From Rhodospirillales bacterium (GTDB lineage Bacteria; Pseudomonadota; Alphaproteobacteria; Rhodospirillales; JABHCV01), in NCBI GenBank assembly GCA_016776705.1, contig JADHSW010000031.1, positions 1 through 19,043 on the forward strand: DNA of 19,043 nucleotides, in the 5' to 3' direction. Shown here in pieces: positions 1 to 7,938 of the stretch (the stretch's first letter is position 1; each line of letters starts with the position of its first letter). Under the pieces are notes generated by a model that saw only the letters and a list, made by a program, of their open reading frames with translations, was not told the DNA's origin and ran no database searches. Both the position numbers and the translations under genes were made by a program.

Positions 1-15
1 CCACCACCCTTTCCC

Positions 16-36
16 CTGTGTCCGGCCCGGACACAG
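16..36. repeat. Perfect 10-bp inverted repeat (hairpin or operator)
   Basis: CTGTGTCCGG and CCGGACACAG face each other around a single C. Neither side is followed by a T-tract, so an intrinsic terminator is unlikely. A dyad operator, or a structured end of a transcript entering from outside the window, is possible. The symmetry is seen directly; the function is unknown. Confidence 0.5.
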
Positions 37-42
37 TGTTGA

Positions 43-87
43 TGGCGGGCAGTGAGGGTTTCGAGCCCACGACCCGTTGATTAAGAG
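43..87 (-). other. tRNA-Lys-like 3' half with encoded CCA (possible att remnant)
   Basis: On the minus strand these 45 bases match tRNA positions 32 to 76 by length. They give a 7-base loop CTCTTAA (anticodon CTT, Lys), a 5-base stem strand, a 5-base variable region, a T-arm with loop CTCGAAA flanked by GTGGG and CCCTC (4 of 5 pairs), a 7-base acceptor strand, discriminator G, and CCA. No matching 5' half follows upstream: there is no TAGCTCAG-like D-arm, no complementary acceptor strand, and the anticodon stem does not pair. Loop base 54 is C instead of T. A tRNA 3' half of this kind is the usual scar left at an integrase attachment site. It could also be a chance or degenerate tRNA relic. 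Confidence 0.4.
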
Positions 88-174
88 GAGCCAAATATTA
101 CGTGTCCTGGTGGTTAGGGCGGGGGAAACAAAAATACCGCCTTCAAACTCTGCCAATCAACAATTCACAAAGAT

Positions 175-192
175 AAAAAAACCGGTTTTTTT
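175..192. repeat. AT-flanked palindrome, A7-CCGG-T7
   Basis: An 18-base perfect palindrome made of seven A, CCGG and seven T. It could form a weak hairpin ending in a T-run on either strand, so it may be a weak bidirectional terminator or simply an AT-rich upstream element. It lies about 100 bases before the dehydratase start. Confidence 0.3.
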
Positions 193-223
193 TGGCGGTT
201 TCATTTTATGCAAATGATTTTGG

Positions 224-237
224 TTGACGCGCGTCAA
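224..237. promoter_or_regulatory. 14-bp perfect palindrome, candidate operator of the dehydratase operon
   Basis: TTGACGCGCGTCAA is perfectly self-complementary and ends 51 bases before the ATG of the dehydratase. A TAGTAT hexamer at 238-243 could be a -10 box, which would place the palindrome in the promoter spacer, where a bound repressor would block transcription. I did not find the same palindrome in the other intergenic regions here. The DeoR- and AraC-type proteins of this window are possible but unproven binders. Confidence 0.4.
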
Positions 238-288
238 TAGTATGAACCAACCTGATCGCGTTCTTTAAATGGTGGGTGAACTTCAGAG

Positions 289-2571
289 ATGGCTGACTCC
301 CCTTCTTATAACGCAAACCGCTGGCAGCGTTTCTCCGATTGGGACAAGCGTCCGCTGCGGCTTGATCAGTTTGCTGTTGAAGACCCTGAAAATGGGTTTT
401 CAGCCTTTTCAGGAGCCAAAGATCCCAAGCCGGGTCTCGCCATCACCGATGGGAAAATTACATCCATGGACGGTGTCGCGCTCAAAGACTTCGACATGAT
501 CGACGCCTTTATCGCCCAACATCACCTTGATCTTGACGTCGCAGAAGAAGCCATGGCGATGTCGTCCGGCGATGTCGCCCGCATGCTGGTTGATATGAAT
601 GTGCCGCGTGTTGAATTAACACGACTGGCCAGGGGAATGACACCGGCCAAACTCGCAGAAGTGGTTGCCCAGCTTAACGCCATGGAAATCAGCTTTTCCT
701 ATTCGAAAATGCGGGCCCGGCAAACGCCGGGTAATCAGGCCCATGTGACAAATGCCAAGGATGACCCGTTGCAACTTGGCGCCGATGCTGCCATCGCTGT
801 GGCTCTTGGATTTGACGAAATTGAAACAACCATGCGGGTTTCCCGTAACGCCTGGTCAAATGCAATGGCCTGTTGTGTCGGATCATCCGTTGGCCGGGCA
901 GGCACCTTGTTTCAGTGTTCAAGCGAAGAAGCCGAAGAGCTTGAAATCGGTATGGCTGGCTTTACGTCGTATGCCGAAACAGTATCCGTCTATGGTACCG
1001 AAAGCGCTTTTATTGACGGCGATGACACCCCCTGGTCAAAAACCTGGCTGGCCGCCGCTTACGCCTCGCGCGGGATCAAGATGCGCTGCACATCCGGTGC
1101 CGCTGCGGAATTGCTGATGGGTTTCCATGAGGCAAAATCCCTGCTTTATCTTGAGGCCCGTTGTCTTTGCGTGCAACGTGGCATGGGCTCGCAAGGGACA
1201 CAAAACGGCGGCATCGACGGTGCGCCGCTGGCATCAACAATGCCCGGTGGCGTCCGGGAACTGATGGCCGAAAACCTGCTCGCCGTATGGCTTGATCTGG
1301 AATGTGCCTCCGGAAACGACGCGCGCCATTCGGAATCGGAAATTCGTGTCGGTGCAAAAATCCTGCCGTTCCTGATTGCCGGATCAGACCTGATTTGTTC
1401 GGGTTTTGGCAGTATCCTGAAATACGATAACTCCTTTAACCCATCATCGTTCAATGGCGAGGAACTGGAAGATTTTCTTGTTCTGCAACGGGATTTTGAA
1501 GCAGACGGAGGCTTAAAATCGGTAGAGGAAGCCACCGCCCTGTCGTTGCGCACCCAGGCTATTGAGGCGCTTTCCTATGTGTTTGAAGACCTCGAGCTTT
1601 CAACCCCCGATGAAAATATGAAGCGATCTGTCGCCGTCGCATCCGGTTCGGACGATACCGATAGTTACCTGCCACGGGCTGTTGCCGACATCAGCGACCA
1701 GATCAAAGACCGCGCCATCACTGTCGTTGATGTGATCAAGTCTCTTCACAAGGGAGGATTTATCGAGGAAGCCGAAAACCTGCTTTTTCTCGTCAAACTG
1801 CGTGTTTCTGGTGATTACCTGCAAACATCAGCCGTTGTTCGTGATCGCAAAATCATCAGCGCCATTAACGACCCCAACATGTACCAGGGGCCGGGAACCG
1901 GTTACCGGCTCAGCGATGAGAGACGAGAAGAACTGGCAACCATTCGCGATGTCCTGGACAGGGAAAGTGTGCTGCGTGCCGAAGCCATTTACGAACCGGC
2001 AGAGAGCAAACGGGTTTCCTATCACACCAGGGGCCCGGCAGAGCCCGGAACGAACCCTGCTGAAGTGGTCATCGCCTTAAGTCCCGGTTTTGGCAACACC
2101 CTATTTCGAACCCTGGCCGGACACCCGCTAAGCCGCGTTATTGGTGAATTAAAAGCAGGCATCGAAGGCGAAGGCACGACCATGCGCATTGTCCGCTGTC
2201 GACATACGGCGGATACATCTTTTCTCGGCCTGACGGCGGCGGGATTGTCGGGCTCTGGCGTTGGCATCGGCTTGCAAGCCAAGGGAACCGCGATCATTCA
2301 CCATAAAGAGCGTCTGCCCCATAACAATCTGGAATTATTTTCCAATGCGCCGATCACGACTTTGGAACACTACCGTGGGATGGGCCGCAATGCTGCAATA
2401 TATGCCAGGGGCGATATGCCTGACCCGATCATCGTCCCGACCCATGGTGAAGCGTTGGGCGCACGCTTCCACGCCCGGGTCGCATTGACTTACGCAATTG
2501 AAACCGAAATGACACAAGACGGGGCGAGCCCGGAATTGATAGACGTGCGTTTAACGGAAGAAACATCATGA
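289..2571 (+). CDS. pduC: B12-dependent diol/glycerol dehydratase, fused large and medium subunits
   Basis: An adenosylcobalamin-dependent dehydratase that turns a 1,2-diol into an aldehyde. Residues about 1-560 match the large subunit (PduC/PddA) and about 585-755 match the medium subunit (PduD/PddB), joined in one 760-residue chain by a short linker. Compared from memory with Klebsiella oxytoca PddA, the offset is a constant +9. Gln150, His152, Glu179, Glu230, Gln305, Asp344, Ser371 and Phe383 correspond to Gln141, His143, Glu170, Glu221, Gln296, Asp335, Ser362 and Phe374, so active-site and metal residues are intact. The specificity residues differ: Ser301 is Asp310 and Gln336 is Ala345. 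The N-terminal encapsulation peptide of PduD is absent at the junction. The chosen ATG gives the expected PduC N-terminus; its Shine-Dalgarno is weak. The gene overlaps the small subunit by 4 bases. No reactivase genes are in the window. Confidence 0.93.
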   Translation: MADSPSYNANRWQRFSDWDKRPLRLDQFAVEDPENGFSAFSGAKDPKPGLAITDGKITSMDGVALKDFDMIDAFIAQHHLDLDVAEEAMAMSSGDVARMLVDMNVPRVELTRLARGMTPAKLAEVVAQLNAMEISFSYSKMRARQTPGNQAHVTNAKDDPLQLGADAAIAVALGFDEIETTMRVSRNAWSNAMACCVGSSVGRAGTLFQCSSEEAEELEIGMAGFTSYAETVSVYGTESAFIDGDDTPWSKTWLAAAYASRGIKMRCTSGAAAELLMGFHEAKSLLYLEARCLCVQRGMGSQGTQNGGIDGAPLASTMPGGVRELMAENLLAVWLDLECASGNDARHSESEIRVGAKILPFLIAGSDLICSGFGSILKYDNSFNPSSFNGEELEDFLVLQRDFEADGGLKSVEEATALSLRTQAIEALSYVFEDLELSTPDENMKRSVAVASGSDDTDSYLPRAVADISDQIKDRAITVVDVIKSLHKGGFIEEAENLLFLVKLRVSGDYLQTSAVVRDRKIISAINDPNMYQGPGTGYRLSDERREELATIRDVLDRESVLRAEAIYEPAESKRVSYHTRGPAEPGTNPAEVVIALSPGFGNTLFRTLAGHPLSRVIGELKAGIEGEGTTMRIVRCRHTADTSFLGLTAAGLSGSGVGIGLQAKGTAIIHHKERLPHNNLELFSNAPITTLEHYRGMGRNAAIYARGDMPDPIIVPTHGEALGARFHARVALTYAIETEMTQDGASPELIDVRLTEETS

Positions 2572-2996
2572 CCGGCAAACCCCTTTCCGCCGCCGATTAT
2601 CCACTTGCCGAAAAGCGTCCGGAATTGGTCAGGGGTGGGCGCGGCAAACACCTTGCTGACTTAACCCTTGAGGCCGTTGTCAGCGGCGCTGTGACCATGG
2701 AAGATTTACGGATCACCCCTGAGGCCCTGCTTCAACAGGCCGAAGTTGCGCGCGCGGTAGGGCGGGGCGAACTGGCCCAGAACTTTGAACGGGCATCGGA
2801 AATGGCGCGCATTCCCCAACCGGTGATCATGGAATTGTACGAAATGCTGCGTCCCGGCCGGGCCACTGACAAGCAAGCACTCATGAATGCTGCCCAGCGT
2901 CTGCGCGAGGAATTCCAGGCCGATATATTGGCCACTTTCATTGAAGAGGCAGCCGATGTTTATGAAAATCGCGGCCTGTTCACGGCCCGCTATTAA
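2568..2996 (+). CDS. pduE: Diol dehydratase small subunit, without encapsulation peptide
   Basis: The small subunit of the B12 diol dehydratase. Recognisable PduE blocks are SAADYPLAEKRPE (about 7-19), LADLTLEAVVSGAVT with DLRITPEAL (about 29-54), the NFERASEMA helix (about 72-80), and a C-terminal EEAADVYENR segment. It is 142 residues long, whereas enterobacterial PduE is about 170. The missing part is the N-terminal amphipathic helix plus Pro/Ala linker that targets PduE into the shell; here the chain starts directly at the catalytic-domain core. The ATG overlaps the stop of the fused large-medium gene (ATGA), implying translational coupling and fixed stoichiometry. Confidence 0.92.
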   Translation: MTGKPLSAADYPLAEKRPELVRGGRGKHLADLTLEAVVSGAVTMEDLRITPEALLQQAEVARAVGRGELAQNFERASEMARIPQPVIMELYEMLRPGRATDKQALMNAAQRLREEFQADILATFIEEAADVYENRGLFTARY

Positions 2997-3019
2997 CCGA
3001 TATTGAAAGGACTTCCCCC

Positions 3020-3715
3020 GTGAATTGGAAAACCGATTATCGTTCGATTTATTATGATGGCGCACCCGAACCTGACGATCTGGTGCTGAAGCCCGAAGAA
3101 ACCGCCCTGCTGGTTATCGATGTGCAGAATACCTATCTGGAACGACCGGACCGTGATGGCTTAAGTGCCGATGAACAAAGCAGTTACGACGCCTGGACTC
3201 CTTTTCATGATCGTATGGCCGACAGTGTCATTCCCGGCACCCGTGAGCTTCTCGATTTGTGCCGGGCCAGCGATATCGAGTGTATGTTCGCCCGCATCGC
3301 CTGTCACACGACGGACGGGCGCGATCGTTCGCTCAGTCAGAAAATGCCCGGATGGAATAACCTGCTTTTGCCAAAAAACGATAAACCCTCGCAAATGGTC
3401 GACACATTGTCGCCGCAGGGCGATGAAATTTGTGTCACAAAAACCACAGATTCAGCGCTAACGGGAACCAATTTACGGCTGATCCTGCATAATATCGGGA
3501 TCAAGAATGTCATCTGTTGTGGCATCTTTACGGATCAGTGCGTATCATCAACGGTAAGAAGCCTGGCTGATGAAAGTTTCAACGTTATTGTTATTGAGGA
3601 CTGTTGCGCAGCGGGGTCAAATGACCTGCATGATAAGGAACTGGAAATCATCAATATGATTTACTGCCATGTCATGTCTGCCGCAGAACTAAAACAAATG
3701 ATGGCCCTGGAATAA
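3020..3715 (+). CDS. Isochorismatase-fold cysteine hydrolase
   Basis: A 231-residue hydrolase of the isochorismatase-like family, whose members cleave amide, carbamoyl or ureido bonds (nicotinamidase, N-carbamoylsarcosine amidase, RutB types). The triad is visible: Asp34 in LLVIDVQN, Lys141 in VTKTTDSAL and Cys174 in GIFTDQCVSSTVRSL. The 20-residue N-terminal extension before the core is typical of RutB/carbamoylase-like subgroups. It starts at GTG with AAAGGA about 8 bases upstream. It sits 23 bases after the small dehydratase subunit, so it is probably in that operon. It may release the amine or diol substrate from an amide or carbamoyl conjugate (inference). The exact substrate cannot be read from sequence. 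Confidence 0.85.
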   Translation: MNWKTDYRSIYYDGAPEPDDLVLKPEETALLVIDVQNTYLERPDRDGLSADEQSSYDAWTPFHDRMADSVIPGTRELLDLCRASDIECMFARIACHTTDGRDRSLSQKMPGWNNLLLPKNDKPSQMVDTLSPQGDEICVTKTTDSALTGTNLRLILHNIGIKNVICCGIFTDQCVSSTVRSLADESFNVIVIEDCCAAGSNDLHDKELEIINMIYCHVMSAAELKQMMALE

Positions 3716-3735
3716 CAGCAAACAGGCCCTTTTTT
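3703..3735 (+). terminator. Probable intrinsic terminator after the dehydratase/hydrolase operon
   Basis: GGCCCTG (3703-3709) can pair with CAGGCC (3723-3728) with one bulged C, and a run of T follows at 3730-3735. The stem overlaps the stop codon of the hydrolase. The remaining 209 bases to the next gene presumably contain the transporter promoter, but I see no convincing -35/-10 pair there. Confidence 0.4.
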
Positions 3736-3944
3736 CGTGTCAAGAACCGCCCATCAAGGGTCAAGACGGTTGTTTAGCGTGGGCATAGTGTATTCTTGAT
3801 AATTGTATGTTGTTTGTTTTCTGGCAGCGTCCATTTGGCAGCCTTCAAGACCTCAAAAACCAAAGAGGCAGGGGCGCAAACGGGGTTCTAAATTGAGCTC
3901 TAAACAGGCAACCATTCGGAAAAGAATAAAATAGGGAGACAGCA

Positions 3945-5099
3945 ATGTTCAAAAATAAAATTAATCGGCGAAACTTTATGCAGCAAACGGGTGTCTGGGC
4001 GGCAGCCGCCGCTGCCGGAACGTTACCCAAGTTTGCCCGCGCAGCCCGTGACAAGGAACTCAACATCTACTGTTGGGAAGGTTATAACTCTGATGATGTT
4101 CTTGATCCTTTCCGTCGTGAATTTGGTGCCAAGGTCCGTGCTGAAGGCCTGACATCCGATCCCGATGCGGTCAACCGCTTACGTGCTGGCGAAACCAAGG
4201 TCTGGGATCTGGTCAATCTGAACAATCCCTGGGCTCGTGAAATGATGTATCCGGAAGGCCTCATCAAACCGATCTCGCGTGAGCGCTTCGAGCCCATGTA
4301 CAAGGATATGATGCCGGCATTCCATCCGCCCTACTCTTGGGCCATGGATAAATCCGGTAAGGATTTACTTGGCATGACCCAGCGTTTCGGCCCCTTCAAC
4401 TTCGTCGTCAACACCAACAAAATTTCCCGTTCCATGGGTGAAGATCAGGGCTTCAACATATTCCTTGATCCCAAAATGAAGGGCAGGTACGGCGTCCTCA
4501 CATACGATAACTGGAACATTTACCACATGTGCGTCACCGCTGGCGTCGATCCCTTCAAGAAGCATTCGAAGGCGGAAATCGCGAGCTATGCCAAGGTCTG
4601 TAAGCAGATCTTCAATGGTGCCAAGCTGTTGACCGATGATCTGGTTGCCATGAACCTGGCGATGATCAACGGCGAAATTGATGCTTCCTTCACGGGCGGC
4701 ACCTACACGGCTTCTCCGGCACGTTTCGACGGTGCCAAGCAAATCCGTGGCATCACCCCGAAAAAGGGACCGATGAATGGTAAAGGCGGTATCGTCTGGA
4801 TTGAATTGACCTCGGTCGTTAACAATCCTGATCCGTCAGGACTGTCAGAAGACTTCCTGGCCTACGTGCAACGCCCCGATGTTTCCAAGAAAGTGGCGTT
4901 TGCTGAAGGCACTTACAACCCGGTAACCCAGATGGGTTCGGATAAAGTGATGGCGACATTCAATAAGGAAGAACTCGATGCCATCCAGTGGGATACGCTG
5001 GAAGAAGAAATGTCAAATTCCACCGATTACGATATCAATCCGGACTATTCGGAAATGTACGACATTTATTCCGCTGCCAAGCGCGAGCGTGAAGGCTGA
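3945..5099 (+). CDS. potD: PotD-like extracellular solute-binding protein with Tat signal
   Basis: The periplasmic binding component of a spermidine/putrescine-type (family 1) ABC importer, 384 residues. The N-terminus has a twin-arginine motif (INRRNFMQ, residues 6-13), an Ala-rich hydrophobic stretch and a likely cleavage site after FARA (about residue 33), so it is exported folded. The mature part starts KELNIYCWEGYNSDDVLDPF, typical of PotD/PotF-like proteins. AGGGAG lies about 8 bases before the ATG. It is the first gene of a transporter operon continuing through the SDR. Family members bind polyamines or other small cationic or amine compounds. An amino-alcohol ligand would fit the neighbours but is inferred. 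Confidence 0.88.
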   Translation: MFKNKINRRNFMQQTGVWAAAAAAGTLPKFARAARDKELNIYCWEGYNSDDVLDPFRREFGAKVRAEGLTSDPDAVNRLRAGETKVWDLVNLNNPWAREMMYPEGLIKPISRERFEPMYKDMMPAFHPPYSWAMDKSGKDLLGMTQRFGPFNFVVNTNKISRSMGEDQGFNIFLDPKMKGRYGVLTYDNWNIYHMCVTAGVDPFKKHSKAEIASYAKVCKQIFNGAKLLTDDLVAMNLAMINGEIDASFTGGTYTASPARFDGAKQIRGITPKKGPMNGKGGIVWIELTSVVNNPDPSGLSEDFLAYVQRPDVSKKVAFAEGTYNPVTQMGSDKVMATFNKEELDAIQWDTLEEEMSNSTDYDINPDYSEMYDIYSAAKREREG

Positions 5100-5147
5100 G
5101 GCCAAAGCGTAAACGCTTAAAGTTGTTTTACCGTTCCGGGAGGATTT

Positions 5148-6221
5148 ATGACAGACAGGGCCGAGACGTTCCTGGAATTGAAAGGTATCACGAAGAAATT
5201 CGGTGAGTTTACAGCCGTCAACAACGTGAACCTGCAGATAACCGAAGGGGAGTTTTTCACCCTAGTCGGTCCATCCGGATCGGGAAAAACAACAATGATT
5301 CGTTTGCTGGTGGGCATGGATCAGCCCACCAGCGGCGACATCAACCTGAAGGGGGCGCGGCTTAACGACGTCCCCGCGAACAAACGCCCCACCTGTATGG
5401 TGTTTCAAAGTCTGGCGCTGTTTCCGCATCGCAGCGTCGGTGAAAATATCGAATTTCCTTTAAAGATTGCCAAGGTTGCGCCAGCACAGAGGCGCGAGCG
5501 CGCCCATGCCTTGCTTGAGCAGTTACACCTGCCATTGGATTTTTACGACAAGGGCATCAATCAGTGTTCCGGTGGCGAACGTCAGCGTGTTGCATTGGCT
5601 CGGGCCCTTGCCTTTGACCCGGAACTTCTGTTCTTTGACGAACCGCTTTCGGCCCTTGATTTCAGGCTCAGAAAAGCGCTCGAAAAAGAACTTAAGGACA
5701 TCCACCGCGAAACCGGAAAGACCTTTGTCTACATTACCCACTCGCTGGAAGAAGCGATGGTGATGTCTGATCGCATCGGCATCATGAAGGACGGTGAGCT
5801 TGTCCAGATTGGCACCCCCCATGAAATTTATAACAAACCGATCAACAAGTTCGTCGCCCAGTTCATGGGCGAGGTCAACACCCTTGAGGTAGAGGCCACG
5901 GGCCCGACAACCGTGCGGGATATCAATGGTGAAGGTGATTTTGAAGTCAATTCAATGCCAGACCAATTTAACCGGGGTTATTTGATTGTCCGGCCCGAAG
6001 TGATGAAACTTGGGCCTGGGGCATCAGGACTTCCCAACATTTTAAAGGGAAAGTTTTTCAACGACTATGCCCTGGGCTCACGCATGCAATACCAGGTGCG
6101 TTCGTCATCAGGCGATCAATGGCTTGTTGAGCGCCTGCAGGACGAGGTCTTCGAAGGTCAATTTGGTGACACTGTTTCCCTTGGCTGGCGTCCGGAAGAT
6201 TCAATTCTGGTGAGCGATTAA
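5148..6221 (+). CDS. potA: PotA-like ABC transporter ATP-binding protein
   Basis: The ATPase of the importer, 357 residues. Visible motifs are Walker A GPSGSGKTT (41-49), Q-loop Gln87, signature CSGGERQR (140-147; Cys replaces the usual Leu), Walker B LLFFDE (160-165), D-loop SALD and H-loop His198. A C-terminal TOBE-like region follows residue about 235, as in PotA/FbpC-type subunits. GGGAGG lies about 6 bases before the ATG. It lies 48 bases after the binding protein and 4 bases before the first permease. Confidence 0.93.
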   Translation: MTDRAETFLELKGITKKFGEFTAVNNVNLQITEGEFFTLVGPSGSGKTTMIRLLVGMDQPTSGDINLKGARLNDVPANKRPTCMVFQSLALFPHRSVGENIEFPLKIAKVAPAQRRERAHALLEQLHLPLDFYDKGINQCSGGERQRVALARALAFDPELLFFDEPLSALDFRLRKALEKELKDIHRETGKTFVYITHSLEEAMVMSDRIGIMKDGELVQIGTPHEIYNKPINKFVAQFMGEVNTLEVEATGPTTVRDINGEGDFEVNSMPDQFNRGYLIVRPEVMKLGPGASGLPNILKGKFFNDYALGSRMQYQVRSSSGDQWLVERLQDEVFEGQFGDTVSLGWRPEDSILVSD

Positions 6222-6225
6222 GTTC

Positions 6226-7095
6226 ATGGCTGAAGGAAACACCAGCAGCAAATGGCGATTTAATCCAGGGGCACTGGCGGCCATTCCTGCGTCCGTGTTT
6301 TTATTTATTGGTTTTGCCGGCCCACTGGCAATGGTGGTTGGCTACAGTTTCATGCCGGCCAAAACCTTTTCACTGCTTCAAATCCCGACTCTGGAAAACT
6401 ATGTTTCCGTTGTTACCGACAGCTATTATCTGTCATTTTTCTGGTCGCTTTTGCTGGCCTCCATTTCGGTCTTTTTATTGTTCATTATTTGCTACCCGAT
6501 GGCTTACGGAATGGCAAAATTGTTTGGCAAGTGGGCCAATTTGATTACGGCCCTTATTGTCCTGCCGTTATTGATTTCAGAAAACATCCGCCTGTTTGGC
6601 TGGGTTTTGATCCTGCTAAAGAATGGCATTCTGGACGGCACCCTTAAGTACCTGTTCGATATAACGGCTTCGGGGCTGCTGTTTACGGTTCCGGCAATCG
6701 TTCTTGGCATCGTTTATGTATATCTGCCGTTCATGCTGTTCCCGCTGGTCATCGGTATATCCATGGTTCCGGAAAGTCTGAAAGAGGCGGCGTCGGATCT
6801 TGGCGCTTCGCGCTGGCAAATATTCAAGGAAGTCGAAATCCCGTTATCCATGCCGGGCATCATGATCGGCGGCATATTGACCTTCATTCTGGCGCTCGGT
6901 TCACTGGCTGAATCAAAAATTCTTGGCGGCCAGGCTGTCATCATGATCGCCGATGATATCGAAAGTTCTTTCACCTTTGCCCAGAACTGGCCCAAAGGCT
7001 CAGTTCTTTCGGTCATGTTGATTGCCCTTTCCGGGATCATCGTTTTTATCTTGTTTCGGAAAATTGATCTCGACCAGATCATCGGCCGACGGTAA
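6226..7095 (+). CDS. potB: PotB-like ABC permease
   Basis: The first inner-membrane permease of the importer (289 residues, about six hydrophobic segments). The EAA loop that docks the ATPase is visible as LKEAASDLGASRWQIFKEVEIPLSMPGI at about 184-211. The N-terminal cytoplasmic stretch and first membrane helix (LAAIPASVFLFIGFAGPLAM) match PotB/PotH. Five bases separate it from the next permease gene, which indicates one transcript. Confidence 0.92.
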   Translation: MAEGNTSSKWRFNPGALAAIPASVFLFIGFAGPLAMVVGYSFMPAKTFSLLQIPTLENYVSVVTDSYYLSFFWSLLLASISVFLLFIICYPMAYGMAKLFGKWANLITALIVLPLLISENIRLFGWVLILLKNGILDGTLKYLFDITASGLLFTVPAIVLGIVYVYLPFMLFPLVIGISMVPESLKEAASDLGASRWQIFKEVEIPLSMPGIMIGGILTFILALGSLAESKILGGQAVIMIADDIESSFTFAQNWPKGSVLSVMLIALSGIIVFILFRKIDLDQIIGRR

Positions 7096-7100
7096 GAAAA

Positions 7101-7937
7101 ATGAACGAAAAGCGCAAACGCCAGCTGACGAAAAACCTGATAGCCCTATGGTCGATCTTCGTCATCGGCTTTCTGTATGTACCGATGATCGCCGTGGTGC
7201 TGGCATCGTTTTCCAAGCAACGTTATTTCCAATTTCCAATATCGAGCTGGACCCTGCGGTGGTATGAGAAAGCCAGCACATCCCTGTCTATTCGTGACTT
7301 GTTGTGGACATCGGTAAGCGTTGCTTTGCTGGTGACACTGTTTTCCATCATCCTGGCCTTTTTCGGTTCCCTGGCTTTTGCCCGTTACGAATGGAAGGGA
7401 CGCAAACTCTATCAGCGCCTTATTTTGCTGCCGATCTTCTTTCCCCAGGCGGTTCTTGGCCTTGCCCTTTTGTTATGGTTCTCATCAATCGGCATCATCC
7501 CCAGCTGGCAAACCGCCGTATTTGCTCACATGGTCTGGATCGTCCCCATCGTCACCCTGATCATGTCGATCCAGGTGTACAGTTTCGATCCGGCCCTGGA
7601 AGAGGCTGCCTTTGACCTTGGCGCAACCCGCTTACAGGTGTTGCGGGAAATCACCTTGCCCATCCTGTCGCCGGGCATTGTTTCAGGCGGACTTTTTGCG
7701 TTTCTTCTATCCTGGGGGAATTTCCCGCTTTCAATGTTTACAACAGGTGCCGACCAGACTGTCCCGGAATGGCTTTATTCCAAAATGGTTTCGGGTTATA
7801 CCCCGATGGTGCCGACGCTCGGTTCCTTTACTATGGGCAGCGCCGCTTCAGTTCTGATCATTATTTATCTGAGTTGGATGGTATTCCGCCATAAGTCTTT
7901 TAAACTCAATCAAAGTTCAGCCAATAAGGAAGAGTGA
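7101..7937 (+). CDS. potC: PotC-like ABC permease
   Basis: The second inner-membrane permease of the importer (278 residues). The N-terminal membrane helix (ALWSIFVIGFLYVPMIAVVL) is followed by the PotC-like segment FSKQRYFQFP...WTLRWYEK. The EAA loop reads LEEAAFDLGATRLQVLREITLPILSPGI. The SDR gene begins one base after its stop, linking transport directly to metabolism. Confidence 0.92.
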   Translation: MNEKRKRQLTKNLIALWSIFVIGFLYVPMIAVVLASFSKQRYFQFPISSWTLRWYEKASTSLSIRDLLWTSVSVALLVTLFSIILAFFGSLAFARYEWKGRKLYQRLILLPIFFPQAVLGLALLLWFSSIGIIPSWQTAVFAHMVWIVPIVTLIMSIQVYSFDPALEEAAFDLGATRLQVLREITLPILSPGIVSGGLFAFLLSWGNFPLSMFTTGADQTVPEWLYSKMVSGYTPMVPTLGSFTMGSAASVLIIIYLSWMVFRHKSFKLNQSSANKEE

Positions 7938-7938
7938 C

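Noticed and set aside
43..120. Complete tRNA gene on the minus strand
   Set aside because: Only the 3' half fits; there is no D-arm or 5' acceptor strand and the anticodon stem does not pair.
1..288. Cobalamin riboswitch upstream of the B12 enzyme
   Set aside because: I looked for a B12-box-like GCCACTG / CAGGAGACC block on the plus strand and found none; the region has only dyads and the tRNA-like piece.
269..499. 76-residue open frame starting just before the dehydratase
   Set aside because: It overlaps the strongly supported dehydratase in another frame, has no recognisable features and no better ribosome site.
3736..3944. Clear sigma-70 promoter for the transporter operon
   Set aside because: The best pair (TTGTTT at 3770 and TATTCT at 3791) has a 15-base spacer and weak boxes; not reported as a feature.
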